Of a DNA stretch of 46,635 nt, positions 24,645 through 32,800 are shown one piece after another. This DNA comes from CAKSQL01 sp045649415 (GTDB taxonomy: Bacteria > Bacillota > Clostridia > UBA1381), in contig JAZRPY010000020.1 in NCBI GenBank assembly GCA_045649415.1, forward strand, positions 1 to 46,635. Reading direction: 5' to 3'. A model generated the notes under the pieces. That model saw nothing but the letters and a program-made list of their open reading frames with translations, ran no database searches and had not been told where the DNA came from. The translations under genes and the position numbers were made by a program. How positions within the stretch are numbered: the first letter of the stretch is position 1; every line of letters begins with the position of its first letter.

Positions 24645-26006
24645 TTATCTGTCGGATAATGGAACATATGGTGTGTGCTTTGCCACATTCTTGAATGCAG
24701 GACGAATAATTTTGGTAGTATTTACAATATCCTCCATACGATGCGCACTCCAGCCGGCAATTCTTGCAATAGCAAAAATAGGGGTATAGAGCTCTAATGG
24801 CAGGTCAAGCATATCATACACAAAGCCACTGTAAAAATCCACATTGGCACTTACTGCACGGGAACGCTTTTTTGAAAGAATTTGAGGAGCAAGTCTTTCA
24901 ACCGACTCATATAGCGCAAGCTCTTCCAATTTCCCCTTTTCCTCTGCCAATGGTCTTACGAATTTTTTCAGGATTGTTGTTCTTGGGTCGGACAGAGTAT
25001 AAACTGCGTGTCCCATACCATAAATAAGACCTGTGTGGTCAAATGCCTCATGTGTAAGAATTTTTTCCAGATATGCACTGACCTCGGCATCGTCCTTCCA
25101 ATTTTTAACATTGGCCTTAATTTCATCGAACATTTCAACAACCTTTTTGTTTGCACCACCATGACGGGGGCCTTTTAATGAGCCTAAAGCAGCAGCAATT
25201 GTTGAATAGGTGTCTGTTCCGGATGATGAAACCACATGGGTTGTGAAGGTTGAGTTATTACCACCACCATGCTCTGCCTGAACCACAAGGCATAAATCAA
25301 GAATTTTTGCTTCAAGTGGTGTATATTTCTTGTTTGGACGCAGAGTGTATAAAATAGTTTCTGCAATCGACAATTCTGTGGGTGGTGTATGTATAAACAA
25401 GCTATCTCCCTTTAAGTAGTGGTTACATGCCTGATACCCGTAAACTGAAATCAATGGAAACATTGCAATCAATTGTAAGCACTGACGAAGCACATTCTCA
25501 GGCGATGTATCGTCTGGGCGTTTATCGTAGGAATACATAGTAAGCACGCTTCTTGCAAGGGTATTCATCATATCCTGAGACGGTGCTTTCATAATAATAT
25601 CTCTCACAAAGCTTGTGGGGAGCGACCTGTAGTCTGCAAGTATATTTTTAAATTTTGTTAACTCCTCGTCTGTTGGCAAACAACCAAATATCAGAAGGTA
25701 TATAGTTTCCTCAAAGCCGAAGCGATTGTCTGAGGTGAACCCGTCAACGAGGCTTTCAATATCAATACCGTGATAATATAATTTACCGGGACAGGGGATA
25801 ATTTCACCGTCGTCAATAGTGTAGGATTTAACCTCACCAATTTCAGTAAGACCTGTCAGGACGCCTGTACCATTCTTATCTCTCAGACCTCGTTTAACAT
25901 CATATTTATCATATAGCTCGGAGTTGATTGTTCCATTTGATTTGCAAATATCACATAACTCCAATATATCCGAGGTAATCTCGGAATAATTCTTTGATTT
26001 ACTCAT
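24645..26006 (-). CDS. gltA: Citrate synthase
   Basis: 453 residues. It condenses oxaloacetate and acetyl-CoA. Catalytic His and neighbours: VQAEHGGGNNSTFTTHVVSS, GPRHGGANKKVVEMF and DHTGLIYGMGHAVYTLSDPR, with a C-terminal FYSGFVYDMLDLP and ARIAGWSAHRMED. This is the longer form common in Clostridia, with an N-terminal extension (DILELCDICKSNGTINSELY). ATG 26006 has AAGGAG 9 nt upstream. In this window it could share oxaloacetate with the decarboxylase pump at 38-41 kb. It has its own promoter. Confidence 0.94.
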   Translation of the reverse strand: MSKSKNYSEITSDILELCDICKSNGTINSELYDKYDVKRGLRDKNGTGVLTGLTEIGEVKSYTIDDGEIIPCPGKLYYHGIDIESLVDGFTSDNRFGFEETIYLLIFGCLPTDEELTKFKNILADYRSLPTSFVRDIIMKAPSQDMMNTLARSVLTMYSYDKRPDDTSPENVLRQCLQLIAMFPLISVYGYQACNHYLKGDSLFIHTPPTELSIAETILYTLRPNKKYTPLEAKILDLCLVVQAEHGGGNNSTFTTHVVSSSGTDTYSTIAAALGSLKGPRHGGANKKVVEMFDEIKANVKNWKDDAEVSAYLEKILTHEAFDHTGLIYGMGHAVYTLSDPRTTILKKFVRPLAEEKGKLEELALYESVERLAPQILSKKRSRAVSANVDFYSGFVYDMLDLPLELYTPIFAIARIAGWSAHRMEDIVNTTKIIRPAFKNVAKHTPYVPLSDR

Positions 26007-26051
26007 TGGGAATACTCCTTTCAAATGCTAATAATATTCGGCATTTTTTAT

Positions 26052-26080
26052 ATTCTACCACATTTTTCATAATTCCGCAA
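26052..26080 (-). promoter_or_regulatory. Citrate synthase promoter
   Basis: On the minus strand, TTGCGG (26080-26075) and TAGAAT (26057-26052) are separated by 17 bp. Confidence 0.65.
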
Positions 26081-26093
26081 TTAAAAAATGTGG
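26058..26093. promoter_or_regulatory. 10-bp inverted repeat around the citrate synthase promoter
   Basis: CCACATTTTT (26058-26067) and AAAAATGTGG (26084-26093) are perfect arms that bracket the -35 box and abut the -10. It could be an operator, or a weak holB terminator without a T run. Confidence 0.45.
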
Positions 26094-26105
26094 GGTAATT
26101 TCTCC

Positions 26106-27083
26106 TTATTTCACTTCTTTTTTTATGGAAAGTGACAAATTAAGCGCCATTGCCCTTAAATTAACATACTTTTTTTGCATATACACAGCTCTTTGAAGCT
26201 TTTCTCCTGCCAACAGGCATATTGACGGAGAAATACGATTTGAATAGTAGGTAAGCTCATCCTTTATGTCGGAATTTATAATGGACGCTGTAGCACTATT
26301 CTGAATAAAGATAATATCCCTTATCATACTTTGCCAGAGCTTTATAATCTCTTGTGCATTATCCTTATTCTCCTCAAAAAAGTCTGCAATTTTATAGGCA
26401 GAAATCTTGTGTGATGATAAAAGTGGCAGAAGCATTTTCAAAGCATTTGTACGAAGCACAAAAAAGTTGTCGTTATTCATTATCTCGTCCACTCTGCCGG
26501 GATTTCCCTCTGCGTAGCTTGCAAGAAAGTCACAATCGGCATCGGGATAGTTTGTTGTGATATAATTTTTAATTTCCTCTCTTGGAAGCTGAGGGAAGGA
26601 AAGAACAGTGCATCTTGAAAGGATGGTCTGCAAAAGCGAAGAGGCATTGGACACCAAAATAATAAAGATAGTGTATAATGGTGGCTCTTCAAGCATTTTT
26701 AAAAATGCATTCTGCGCCTGTTCGGTGAGCATATCTCCGTCCTCGATTATATACACCTTTTTAGGTGACTCAAAGGGCTTGATGTATGCATCGGTAACAA
26801 CATCACGGATTATATCAACACCAAGACTTTTTTTCTCACCTGAATTCACATAGATTATATCCGGGTTGGTGTCTGCCTTTGCGCCAATGCAGGCAGGACA
26901 ACTTCCACAGGGTGCAAGGCTATTATTTTCGCACACTAAGGATGCCGAAAAAAGATGTGCAGCCTTTGTTTTTCCTATGCCCTTATCTCCTTCAAATATA
27001 TAGGCGTGCTGAGTTCTTTGTTCTCTTGCAGATTGAATAAGCTCCTTTAGCATATCCTCGTGGAACACATCATAGCCATACAT
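26106..27083 (-). CDS. holB: DNA polymerase III delta-prime subunit
   Basis: 325 residues, a clamp-loader AAA+ subunit. The P-loop is FEGDKGIGKTKAAHLFSASL, the zinc module CGSCPACIGAK (with an upstream Cys), the Walker B-like region YIIEDGDMLTEQAQNAFLKM, EEPP, and the SRC arginine-finger motif in ILSRCTVLSFP. The length is normal for clostridial forms. AAGGAGG is 11 nt upstream of ATG 27083. It is transcribed alone from the promoter at 27121; tmk and other usual neighbours are absent. Confidence 0.93.
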   Translation of the reverse strand: MYGYDVFHEDMLKELIQSAREQRTQHAYIFEGDKGIGKTKAAHLFSASLVCENNSLAPCGSCPACIGAKADTNPDIIYVNSGEKKSLGVDIIRDVVTDAYIKPFESPKKVYIIEDGDMLTEQAQNAFLKMLEEPPLYTIFIILVSNASSLLQTILSRCTVLSFPQLPREEIKNYITTNYPDADCDFLASYAEGNPGRVDEIMNNDNFFVLRTNALKMLLPLLSSHKISAYKIADFFEENKDNAQEIIKLWQSMIRDIIFIQNSATASIINSDIKDELTYYSNRISPSICLLAGEKLQRAVYMQKKYVNLRAMALNLSLSIKKEVK

Positions 27084-27120
27084 AAGCTACCAACCCTCCT
27101 TTTTTGAGTATATATAGTCT

Positions 27121-27149
27121 ATTTTAATACAAATCTGAAAATTTTGCAA
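27121..27149 (-). promoter_or_regulatory. holB promoter
   Basis: On the minus strand, TTGCAA (27149-27144) and TAAAAT (27126-27121) are separated by 17 bp. It is back to back with the rsmG promoter. Confidence 0.65.
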
Positions 27150-27154
27150 TACTA

Positions 27155-27183
27155 TTGAAAGAAAAAAAGATTTGTGATATACT
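27155..27183 (+). promoter_or_regulatory. rsmG promoter, upstream of a hairpin repeat
   Basis: TTGAAA (27155-27160) and TATACT (27178-27183) are separated by 17 bp. The rsmG start is about 255 nt downstream, so the hairpin repeat would be in the mRNA leader. Confidence 0.65.
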
Positions 27184-27366
27184 GAGTTTAATCTTTGATT
27201 AAACTCAACGATATAAATTCCTGACGGAATTTACGATATATACTGAGTATGCGATATGCCTGACGGCGTGATATATCCCTTTGGGATGAGAATAAGGAAT
27301 TTATTACGAGTTTGCGAGTATATCGCTAAAACAAGTAGTATCTATATTGTTCACAGATTATATTAT
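27183..27366 (+). repeat. Modular hairpin repeat, at least four hairpins joined by GATATA
   Basis: Fills most of the 358-bp gap between holB and rsmG. Units: TGAGTTTAATC-TTT-GATTAAACTCA (27183-27207); TAAATTCC-TGAC-GGAATTTA (27214-27233); ATGCC-TGAC-GGCGT (27256-27269); ATCCC-TTT-GGGAT (27275-27287). GATATA or TATATC separates them, and a 3' module with TAAAACAAGTAG and TTCACAGATTATAT (27327-27363) ends the element. Fragments of that module recur at 16892 and 18066. The rest of the gap (27367-27441) holds only the rsmG ribosome-binding site. Confidence 0.75.
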
Positions 27367-27441
27367 TAAAATAAAAATTGATTGTTTCAGAAGAGGAAAA
27401 CAAGTACTAAACAGTGCTCAAATTAAGGGAAAGAGGATAAA

Positions 27442-28179
27442 ATGAAGGAATTATTAAAAGAGGGAAGTGCCCTTCTGGGAGTACCCTTAGATGATGAAAA
27501 AATCGAAAAGCTTGTGGAATATTCAGGACTTTTGGTGGAATGGAATGAAAAAATAAATCTTACTGCTATCACAGAGGAGAGGGAAATTGCAATAAAGCAT
27601 TTCTTAGATAGCTTAACTGCGATTTTAACAGGCTATGTTAAAGGAAAAGTCATAGATGTTGGAACAGGAGCGGGTTTTCCTGGACTTGTTTTAAAGATAG
27701 CCAAGCCAGAAATTTCCTTAACACTTTTAGACTCCTTAAATAAAAGAATAAACTTTTTAAAAGAGGTCTGTGAGAAAACGAGGATTGAAGGAGTTCAATT
27801 CGTTCATGCAAGAGCAGAGGACGGAGCAAGAGGTGAGGCTCGTGAAAAATTTGATACTGTAGTTTCAAGAGCAGTTGCAAATATGACAGTGCTTAGTGAA
27901 TTGTGTATTCCGTTTTTGAAGGTAGGAGGCAGATTTTTAGCACTCAAAGGTCCTTTAGCAGAGGAGGAATTAGAGTTGGCAAAAAGAGCCATTCATATTC
28001 TTGGTGGTGAGATAGAAGGGGTAAAGGAGATAAAAATTCCCTATTCAGACCTTGAACATAAAATAATTATCGTAAAAAAAGTAAGACAAACTCCCCTTCA
28101 ATATCCCAGAAAAGCAGGGATACCGACAAAAAATCCAATCGAACAATGTTATAATTTGAAAAAAGGTGTCAAAAGGTAA
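27442..28179 (+). CDS. rsmG: 16S rRNA m7G527 methyltransferase
   Basis: 245 residues. It methylates G527 of 16S rRNA (Escherichia coli numbering) with SAM. VEWNEKINLTAI, KHFLDSLTAI and the SAM loop VIDVGTGAGFPGLVLKIAKP are typical, followed by LLDSLNKRINFLKEVC and SRAVANMTVLSELCIPFLK. The C-terminus RKAGIPTKNPI is the family ending. It precedes a Noc/ParB-type gene, as in many Firmicutes, but mnmG/mnmE are not upstream. ATG 27442 has GGGAAAGAGG upstream. Confidence 0.95.
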   Translation: MKELLKEGSALLGVPLDDEKIEKLVEYSGLLVEWNEKINLTAITEEREIAIKHFLDSLTAILTGYVKGKVIDVGTGAGFPGLVLKIAKPEISLTLLDSLNKRINFLKEVCEKTRIEGVQFVHARAEDGARGEAREKFDTVVSRAVANMTVLSELCIPFLKVGGRFLALKGPLAEEELELAKRAIHILGGEIEGVKEIKIPYSDLEHKIIIVKKVRQTPLQYPRKAGIPTKNPIEQCYNLKKGVKR

Positions 28180-28211
28180 AAAATCCCACGATTTGTGTCG
28201 GACGAATTATC

Positions 28212-28239
28212 TTCACATTATGAAAATCTATGGTATAAT
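28212..28239 (+). promoter_or_regulatory. Promoter of the leader RNA / parB
   Basis: TTCACA (28212-28217) and TATAAT (28234-28239) are separated by 16 bp. The predicted start is near 28246. Confidence 0.7.
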
Positions 28240-28245
28240 TGGAAC

Positions 28246-28425
28246 TGTAAGGCAGGCTAAAAACGAAATTTTGCCTGTGGCTGAAAAGCTCCCAATCATG
28301 TCATGGATTTTTTGTTTTCTGCCTTATCCGATATGACCTTCCACTACCAAAAAGGGCAGCCTTTATCCTTTAAAAATCAACCGAGGGCTGCCTTTGGTGT
28401 GGAGTGGAGGAAAAGGAAAGGAATG
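28246..28425 (+). ncRNA. Unassigned structured RNA or parB leader with alternative pairings
   Basis: About 180 nt between its own promoter and the parB start. Segment A TAAGGCAG (28248-28255) pairs with B CTGCCTTA (28319-28326); C GGCAGCC (28355-28361) pairs with D GGCTGCC (28386-28392). A can instead pair with CTGCCTT inside D (28388-28394), and B's CTGCC with C's GGCAG. A helix CCACTACC/GGTGTGG closes around C-D. No open frame fits. I do not recognise it; it is not tmRNA, SRP RNA or a T-box by the motifs I know. Confidence 0.55.
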
Positions 28426-28434
28426 TGAGGGTAA

Positions 28435-29259
28435 GTGATAGAACCACTAAAGAAATATTTAAACAATGAAAAAATGAGGGTATATAATCTTCCGATACAA
28501 TATATAAAACCAAACCCTCATCAACCGAGAAAGCATTTTGATTTAATCAGCTTAAAGGAGCTGTCATCATCCATTCAGGAGGTTGGTGTAATTCAGCCTA
28601 TTTCAGTAAGGAGAGTGGTTGATGGCTATGAGGTGATTGCAGGAGAAAGACGACTTCGTGCAGCAAAGCTTGCGGGCTTTGATAATATCCCTGCAATTAT
28701 TATGAATGCAGACGAGAATAAATCAGCACTTTTAGCCTTGCTTGAGAATTTACAAAGAGAGGATTTGTGCTTCTTTGAAATTGCCGAGGGCTATCAGAGG
28801 CTTATCAGGGAACAGGGAATGACTCAGGATGATATTGCAAAAAAGGTGGGCAAAAGCCAGTCCACAGTTGCGAATAAGATAAGATTGTTAAAGCTATTCC
28901 CGAGAGTGAAGAAAATAATCAGGGATTTTTCCTTAACCGAGCGTCACGCACGCGCGCTTTTAAACATTCCCGACGAGGAAAGACAGTTGATGGCAGTGAA
29001 AACAATGTGTCAGGAACGCCTCAATGTTCAGCAAAGCGAGGAACTTGTGCGACAGATTATCTCCTCCAAAGCACCTCGAGGGAAACAGAAGGTGAAAATT
29101 CCTGATATTAAAGACGTGCGTATTTTCACTAACACAGTTAAAAAAGCTCTGGACATAATGAAGGAAAACGGAGCAGATGCAAAAATGAGAAAAAAGGAAT
29201 ATGACTGGGGCGTGGAATATATTATAAAGGTCAGAACAGATGGTACTGATGAGGAATAA
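28435..29259 (+). CDS. ParB-family protein, Noc-like
   Basis: 274 residues. The ParB N-terminal CTPase domain has YIKPNPHQPRKHFDLISLKE, LSSSIQEVGVIQPISVR and the GERR-type motif EVIAGERRLRAAKLAG. A helix-turn-helix follows (MTQDDIAKKVGKSQSTVANK, then LLKLFP), and a C-terminal dimerisation part. Position right after rsmG and the absence of parA/soj suggest the nucleoid-occlusion paralogue Noc, but sequence alone does not separate Noc from Spo0J. The start is GTG 28435, with GTGAGG just 4-5 nt upstream; the leader RNA may control access to this weak site. Confidence 0.88.
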   Translation: MIEPLKKYLNNEKMRVYNLPIQYIKPNPHQPRKHFDLISLKELSSSIQEVGVIQPISVRRVVDGYEVIAGERRLRAAKLAGFDNIPAIIMNADENKSALLALLENLQREDLCFFEIAEGYQRLIREQGMTQDDIAKKVGKSQSTVANKIRLLKLFPRVKKIIRDFSLTERHARALLNIPDEERQLMAVKTMCQERLNVQQSEELVRQIISSKAPRGKQKVKIPDIKDVRIFTNTVKKALDIMKENGADAKMRKKEYDWGVEYIIKVRTDGTDEE

Positions 29260-29278
29260 ATAAAGGTAAATCTATCCC

Positions 29279-29466
29279 TTGCTGCAAAATAACGCAGCAA
29301 AAGATTTTCAATTTCTCCCTATATTCAGGGAAAAGAGCTTCGCCGGCTCTTTTAATGAAGAGAGTACATAAAAAGCCTAACATTTATGAACTCTCAAAAA
29401 GAAAGGATACCTTTCCCACAACCTTATATCCTTTCTTCCTAAAAAGCCATATTATAATGGCTTTTT
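29279..29466 (+). other. Run of six hairpins between parB and tRNA-Gly
   Basis: This gene-free stretch holds consecutive inverted repeats: TTGCTGC/GCAGCAA (29279-29300); TCCCT/AGGGA (29316-29331); AAAAGAGC/GCTCTTTT (29331-29353, terminator-like); GAGAGT-A-CATAAA/TTTATG-A-ACTCTC (29360-29395); GAAAGGATA/TATCCTTTC (29401-29435); AAAAAGCCAT/ATGGCTTTTT plus a T run (29441-29466). Either stacked terminators or a structured RNA tail. The rest up to 29541 shows nothing clear. Confidence 0.6.
29331..29353 (+). terminator. Probable parB terminator
   Basis: AAAAGAGC-TTCGCCG-GCTCTTTT is a perfect 8-bp stem ending in TTTT. Confidence 0.75.
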
Positions 29467-29468
29467 TT
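29441..29468. terminator. Second terminator, usable in both directions
   Basis: AAAAAGCCAT-ATTATA-ATGGCTTTTT is followed by further T on the plus strand; the left arm gives five T on the minus strand. Confidence 0.75.
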
Positions 29469-29541
29469 CTTTGAGAAAAAATCATTTGTGGCAAATTTTT
29501 AAAGACTTTTAGTGAATATGGAAGAAGGAATAGTGAATAAG

Positions 29542-29573
29542 AAAAAATCCGTACACTTTCGTGCACGGATTTT
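29542..29573 (-). terminator. tRNA-Gly terminator
   Basis: On the minus strand AAATCCGTGCAC-GAAA-GTGTACGGATTT, with one G-U, runs into a T run. It starts directly after the CCA end. Confidence 0.85.
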
Positions 29574-29648
29574 TGGAGCGGAAGACGAGATTCGAACTCG
29601 CGACGTTCACCTTGGCAAGGTGACGCTCTACCACTGAGCCACTCCCGC
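29574..29648 (-). tRNA. tRNA-Gly, anticodon GCC
   Basis: 75 nt including an encoded CCA. On the minus strand it starts GCGGGAGTGGCTCAGTGGTA. The acceptor stem GCGGGAG/CTTCCGC pairs with one G-U, and the discriminator base is U73. The anticodon loop is CTTGCCAAG with GCC, and the T loop is GTTCGAATC. The D loop and T arm are normal. It is a single isolated tRNA gene with its own promoter and terminator. Confidence 0.97.
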
Positions 29649-29661
29649 ATTTGTAATTGGT

Positions 29662-29690
29662 ATTATAGCACAGGCAATTGATTTTGTCAA
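29662..29690 (-). promoter_or_regulatory. tRNA-Gly promoter
   Basis: On the minus strand, TTGACA (29690-29685) and TATAAT (29667-29662) are a perfect consensus pair with a 17-bp spacer. Confidence 0.9.
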
Positions 29691-29760
29691 TAGATAAATT
29701 TTTAAAAAATCATAAATAAAAATATATAAAAATTGTTTAAAAATTTAGTGGTTTCCCCTC

Positions 29761-29789
29761 TTTACATTTTAGCAAAAACAATGTACAAT
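29761..29789 (+). promoter_or_regulatory. purL promoter
   Basis: TTTACA (29761-29766) and TACAAT (29784-29789) are separated by 17 bp. The 89-nt leader to purL shows no purine riboswitch. Confidence 0.7.
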
Positions 29790-29878
29790 ATATATAGGCA
29801 AAATTTTTGGATTTTTTTGGATAAATATGGAACATATTATAACTTAAAAAATATATTGGCAGAAAGGATACAAAAAAG

Positions 29879-32800
29879 ATGGTAAGAAGAATATATGTTG
29901 AAAAGAAGAATGGCTTTGATGTGGAAGCACAAGGGGTTTTGGCAGACTTAAAGGAAAACCTGTCTTTGAGCAATTTAAAAAGCGTGAGGATTATTAACAG
30001 ATATGATATAGACGGAATAACAGATGAGGAATATCAATCAGCAAAGGTGTCGGTTTTTTATGAGCCACCTGTTGATAATGACTACGACGAGGATATTGAA
30101 ATATCTGAAACTGCAAAGGTTTTCGCAGTTGAATTTCTTCCCGGTCAGTTCGACCAGAGAGCTGCCTCTGCCGAGGAGTGTGTTTCTATTCTTACTCAGA
30201 AGAAAAGACCAACAGTTCATTCTGCAAAGGTTTATATCTTTGAGGGTATCACAGATGCCGAATTAGAAAAAATCAAGAAGTATCTTATAAATCCCGTTGA
30301 GTCAAGAGAGGCATCAATGGAAAAATATACATCTCTGGATTTTGAAGCAGAAATCCCACAGAATGTGAAAACTATTGACGGATTTATTGATATGACCAAG
30401 ACAGAGCTTATGGAATTTTTAAAGGAAATGGGCTTTGCAATGGATATTGACGACTTAATGTTCTGTCAAGAGTATTTCAAGAGTGACGAAAAGAGAAACC
30501 CGACTGTGACAGAGCTTCGTATGATTGATACATATTGGTCTGATCATTGTCGTCACACTACCTTCTCAACACACATTGATTCGGTGCACATTCCTGAAGG
30601 AAAGTATGCGGATGTGTTAAACTCAGCATATGAGGAATATAAAAGAGCAAAGGCAGAGCTTTATGCTCCCGACAGAGCTCAATGCCTGATGAACCTTGCA
30701 ACTATTATAGTAAAGCAACTTAAGAAGAAGGGCTTGTTAAAGGAAATTGACGAGTCTGAGGAAATAAACGCCTGCAGTATTATGGCAGATGTGGATGTGG
30801 ACGGAAAAACTGAGCCATGGCTTATTATGTTCAAAAACGAAACCCACAACCATCCCACAGAAATTGAGCCATTTGGAGGCGCTGCAACCTGTCTGGGTGG
30901 AGCAATTCGTGACCCATTGTCAGGCAGATCATATGTATATCAGGCAATGCGTGTAACAGGCAGTGGTGACCCGAGAGCATCCTTAGAGGATACCTATCAG
31001 GGCAAGTTGATGCAAAGAAAAATCACAAAGGGTGCAGCAGCAGGCTATAGCTCATACGGAAACCAGATTGGTCTTGCAACAGGTCAGGTTGCCGAAATAT
31101 ATGATGAGGGATATATTGCAAAGAGAATGGAAATTGGTGCAGTTATAGGTGCAGCACCAAAGAAGAATGTTGTTCGTGAAACTCCTGAGGCAGGAGATGT
31201 TATAATCCTTTTGGGTGGAAGAACAGGTCGTGACGGTTGTGGTGGTGCAACAGGCTCATCCAAAGCACACACTGAGGAATCCTTATCAACCTGTGGCAGT
31301 GAGGTACAAAAAGGTAATCCACCTGTGGAGAGAAAAATTCAAAGACTTTTCAGAAACCCGGAGGTAACAACCAAAATCAAGCGTTGTAACGACTTCGGTG
31401 CAGGTGGTGTGTCGGTAGCAATCGGCGAGCTTGCAGACGGACTTGTTATTGACCTTGATAAAGTGCCTAAGAAATACGAAGGTCTTGACGGAACTGAGCT
31501 TGCAATAAGTGAATCTCAGGAAAGAATGGCTGTGGTTGTGAGAAAAGAGGATGCAGAATTCTTTATAAAGGCATCCAATGAGGAAAACTTAGAGGCAACC
31601 AAGGTGGCAGATGTTACAGACAGAAACAGACTTGTTATGCATTGGAGAGGACAAACAATCTGTGATATTTCAAGAGATTTCTTGAATACCAATGGTGCAG
31701 ACAAGCACACAGATATCGAGGTTGTTCTTCCAAGTGAGGAAAGTGTATTCAAAAAGGAAAAGGTCACAGATGTTCGCCAAAAGTGGATGGACACCTTGTC
31801 GGATTTAAATGTGTGCTCACAAAAGGGCTTGTGTGAAAGATTCGACTCAACCATCGGTGCAGGCTCTGTGCTGATGCCCTTCGGTGGCTTGTATCAGATG
31901 ACTCCTGCAGACGGAATGGCAGCAAAGGTGCCTGTTTTAGATGGAAAAACCAACACTGCAACAGTTATGACCTATGGTTATAACCCAAAAATTTCAAAGT
32001 GGAGTCAATACCACGGAGCAACCTATGCAATAGTTGAGTCTGTTGCCAAGGCAGTAGCACTTGGTGCTGACTATAAAAAGATATATCTAACCTTCCAGGA
32101 ATACTTTGAACGCCTTGGAAGTGATAAAAAGCGTTGGGGTAAGCCCTTCCAGGCATTGCTTGGTGCATATAAAACACAATTGGAGCTTGGTATTGCGGCA
32201 ATTGGTGGTAAGGACTCTATGAGTGGAAGCTTTAACGAGCTTGATGTTCCACCAACCCTCACCTCTTTTGCAGTTGCACCTGTTAAAGCAGATAAGGTTG
32301 TTTCTCAGGAATTAAAGACAGAAGGACATACGCTTGTTATGTTCAGAGCTTGTCAGGACGAAAATAGTTTGCCTTGTTTTGACAACATAAAGAAAATGTT
32401 TGATAAGGTTCATTCCCTAATTGATGAGGGCAAGGTATATTCTGCAAGCACAGTTAAGGGCTTTGGACTTGTTGAAACAGTTTCAAAAATGGCATTTGGT
32501 AATAAAATTGGCGTAGAATTTGATGAAAAGCTTTCGGTTGACGATTTCTTCTATGCACCAATTGCATCAATCGTGTTAGAGGTTGATGGAGAAATTGAGG
32601 GAGCAGAAGTGATTGGTAAAACAACCAAGAAAGAGGAGCTTGTGTTTGGAGATGTCAAGCTTTCAATTGATCAGGCAATTGATGTGTGGACAAAGCCATT
32701 GGAAAAGGTATTCCCAACAAAAGCAGGAAGCTTTGATAAGGAGCCTGAAACCTATAGCTATAACCAGACTGCACCAATTGTTGCTAAAGAAAAGTTTTCA

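Noticed and set aside
28246..28425. Calling the rsmG-parB leader a 6S RNA
   Set aside because: The length fits, but the extreme 5' and 3' ends do not form a clear closing stem and I cannot confirm the 6S bubble. Left unassigned.
29384..29650. 88-codon minus-strand frame
   Set aside because: It runs through tRNA-Gly and its terminator; no ribosome-binding site or protein character.
29790..29878. Purine riboswitch ahead of purL
   Set aside because: The leader is only about 80 nt, AT-rich, and lacks the three-way junction core motifs.
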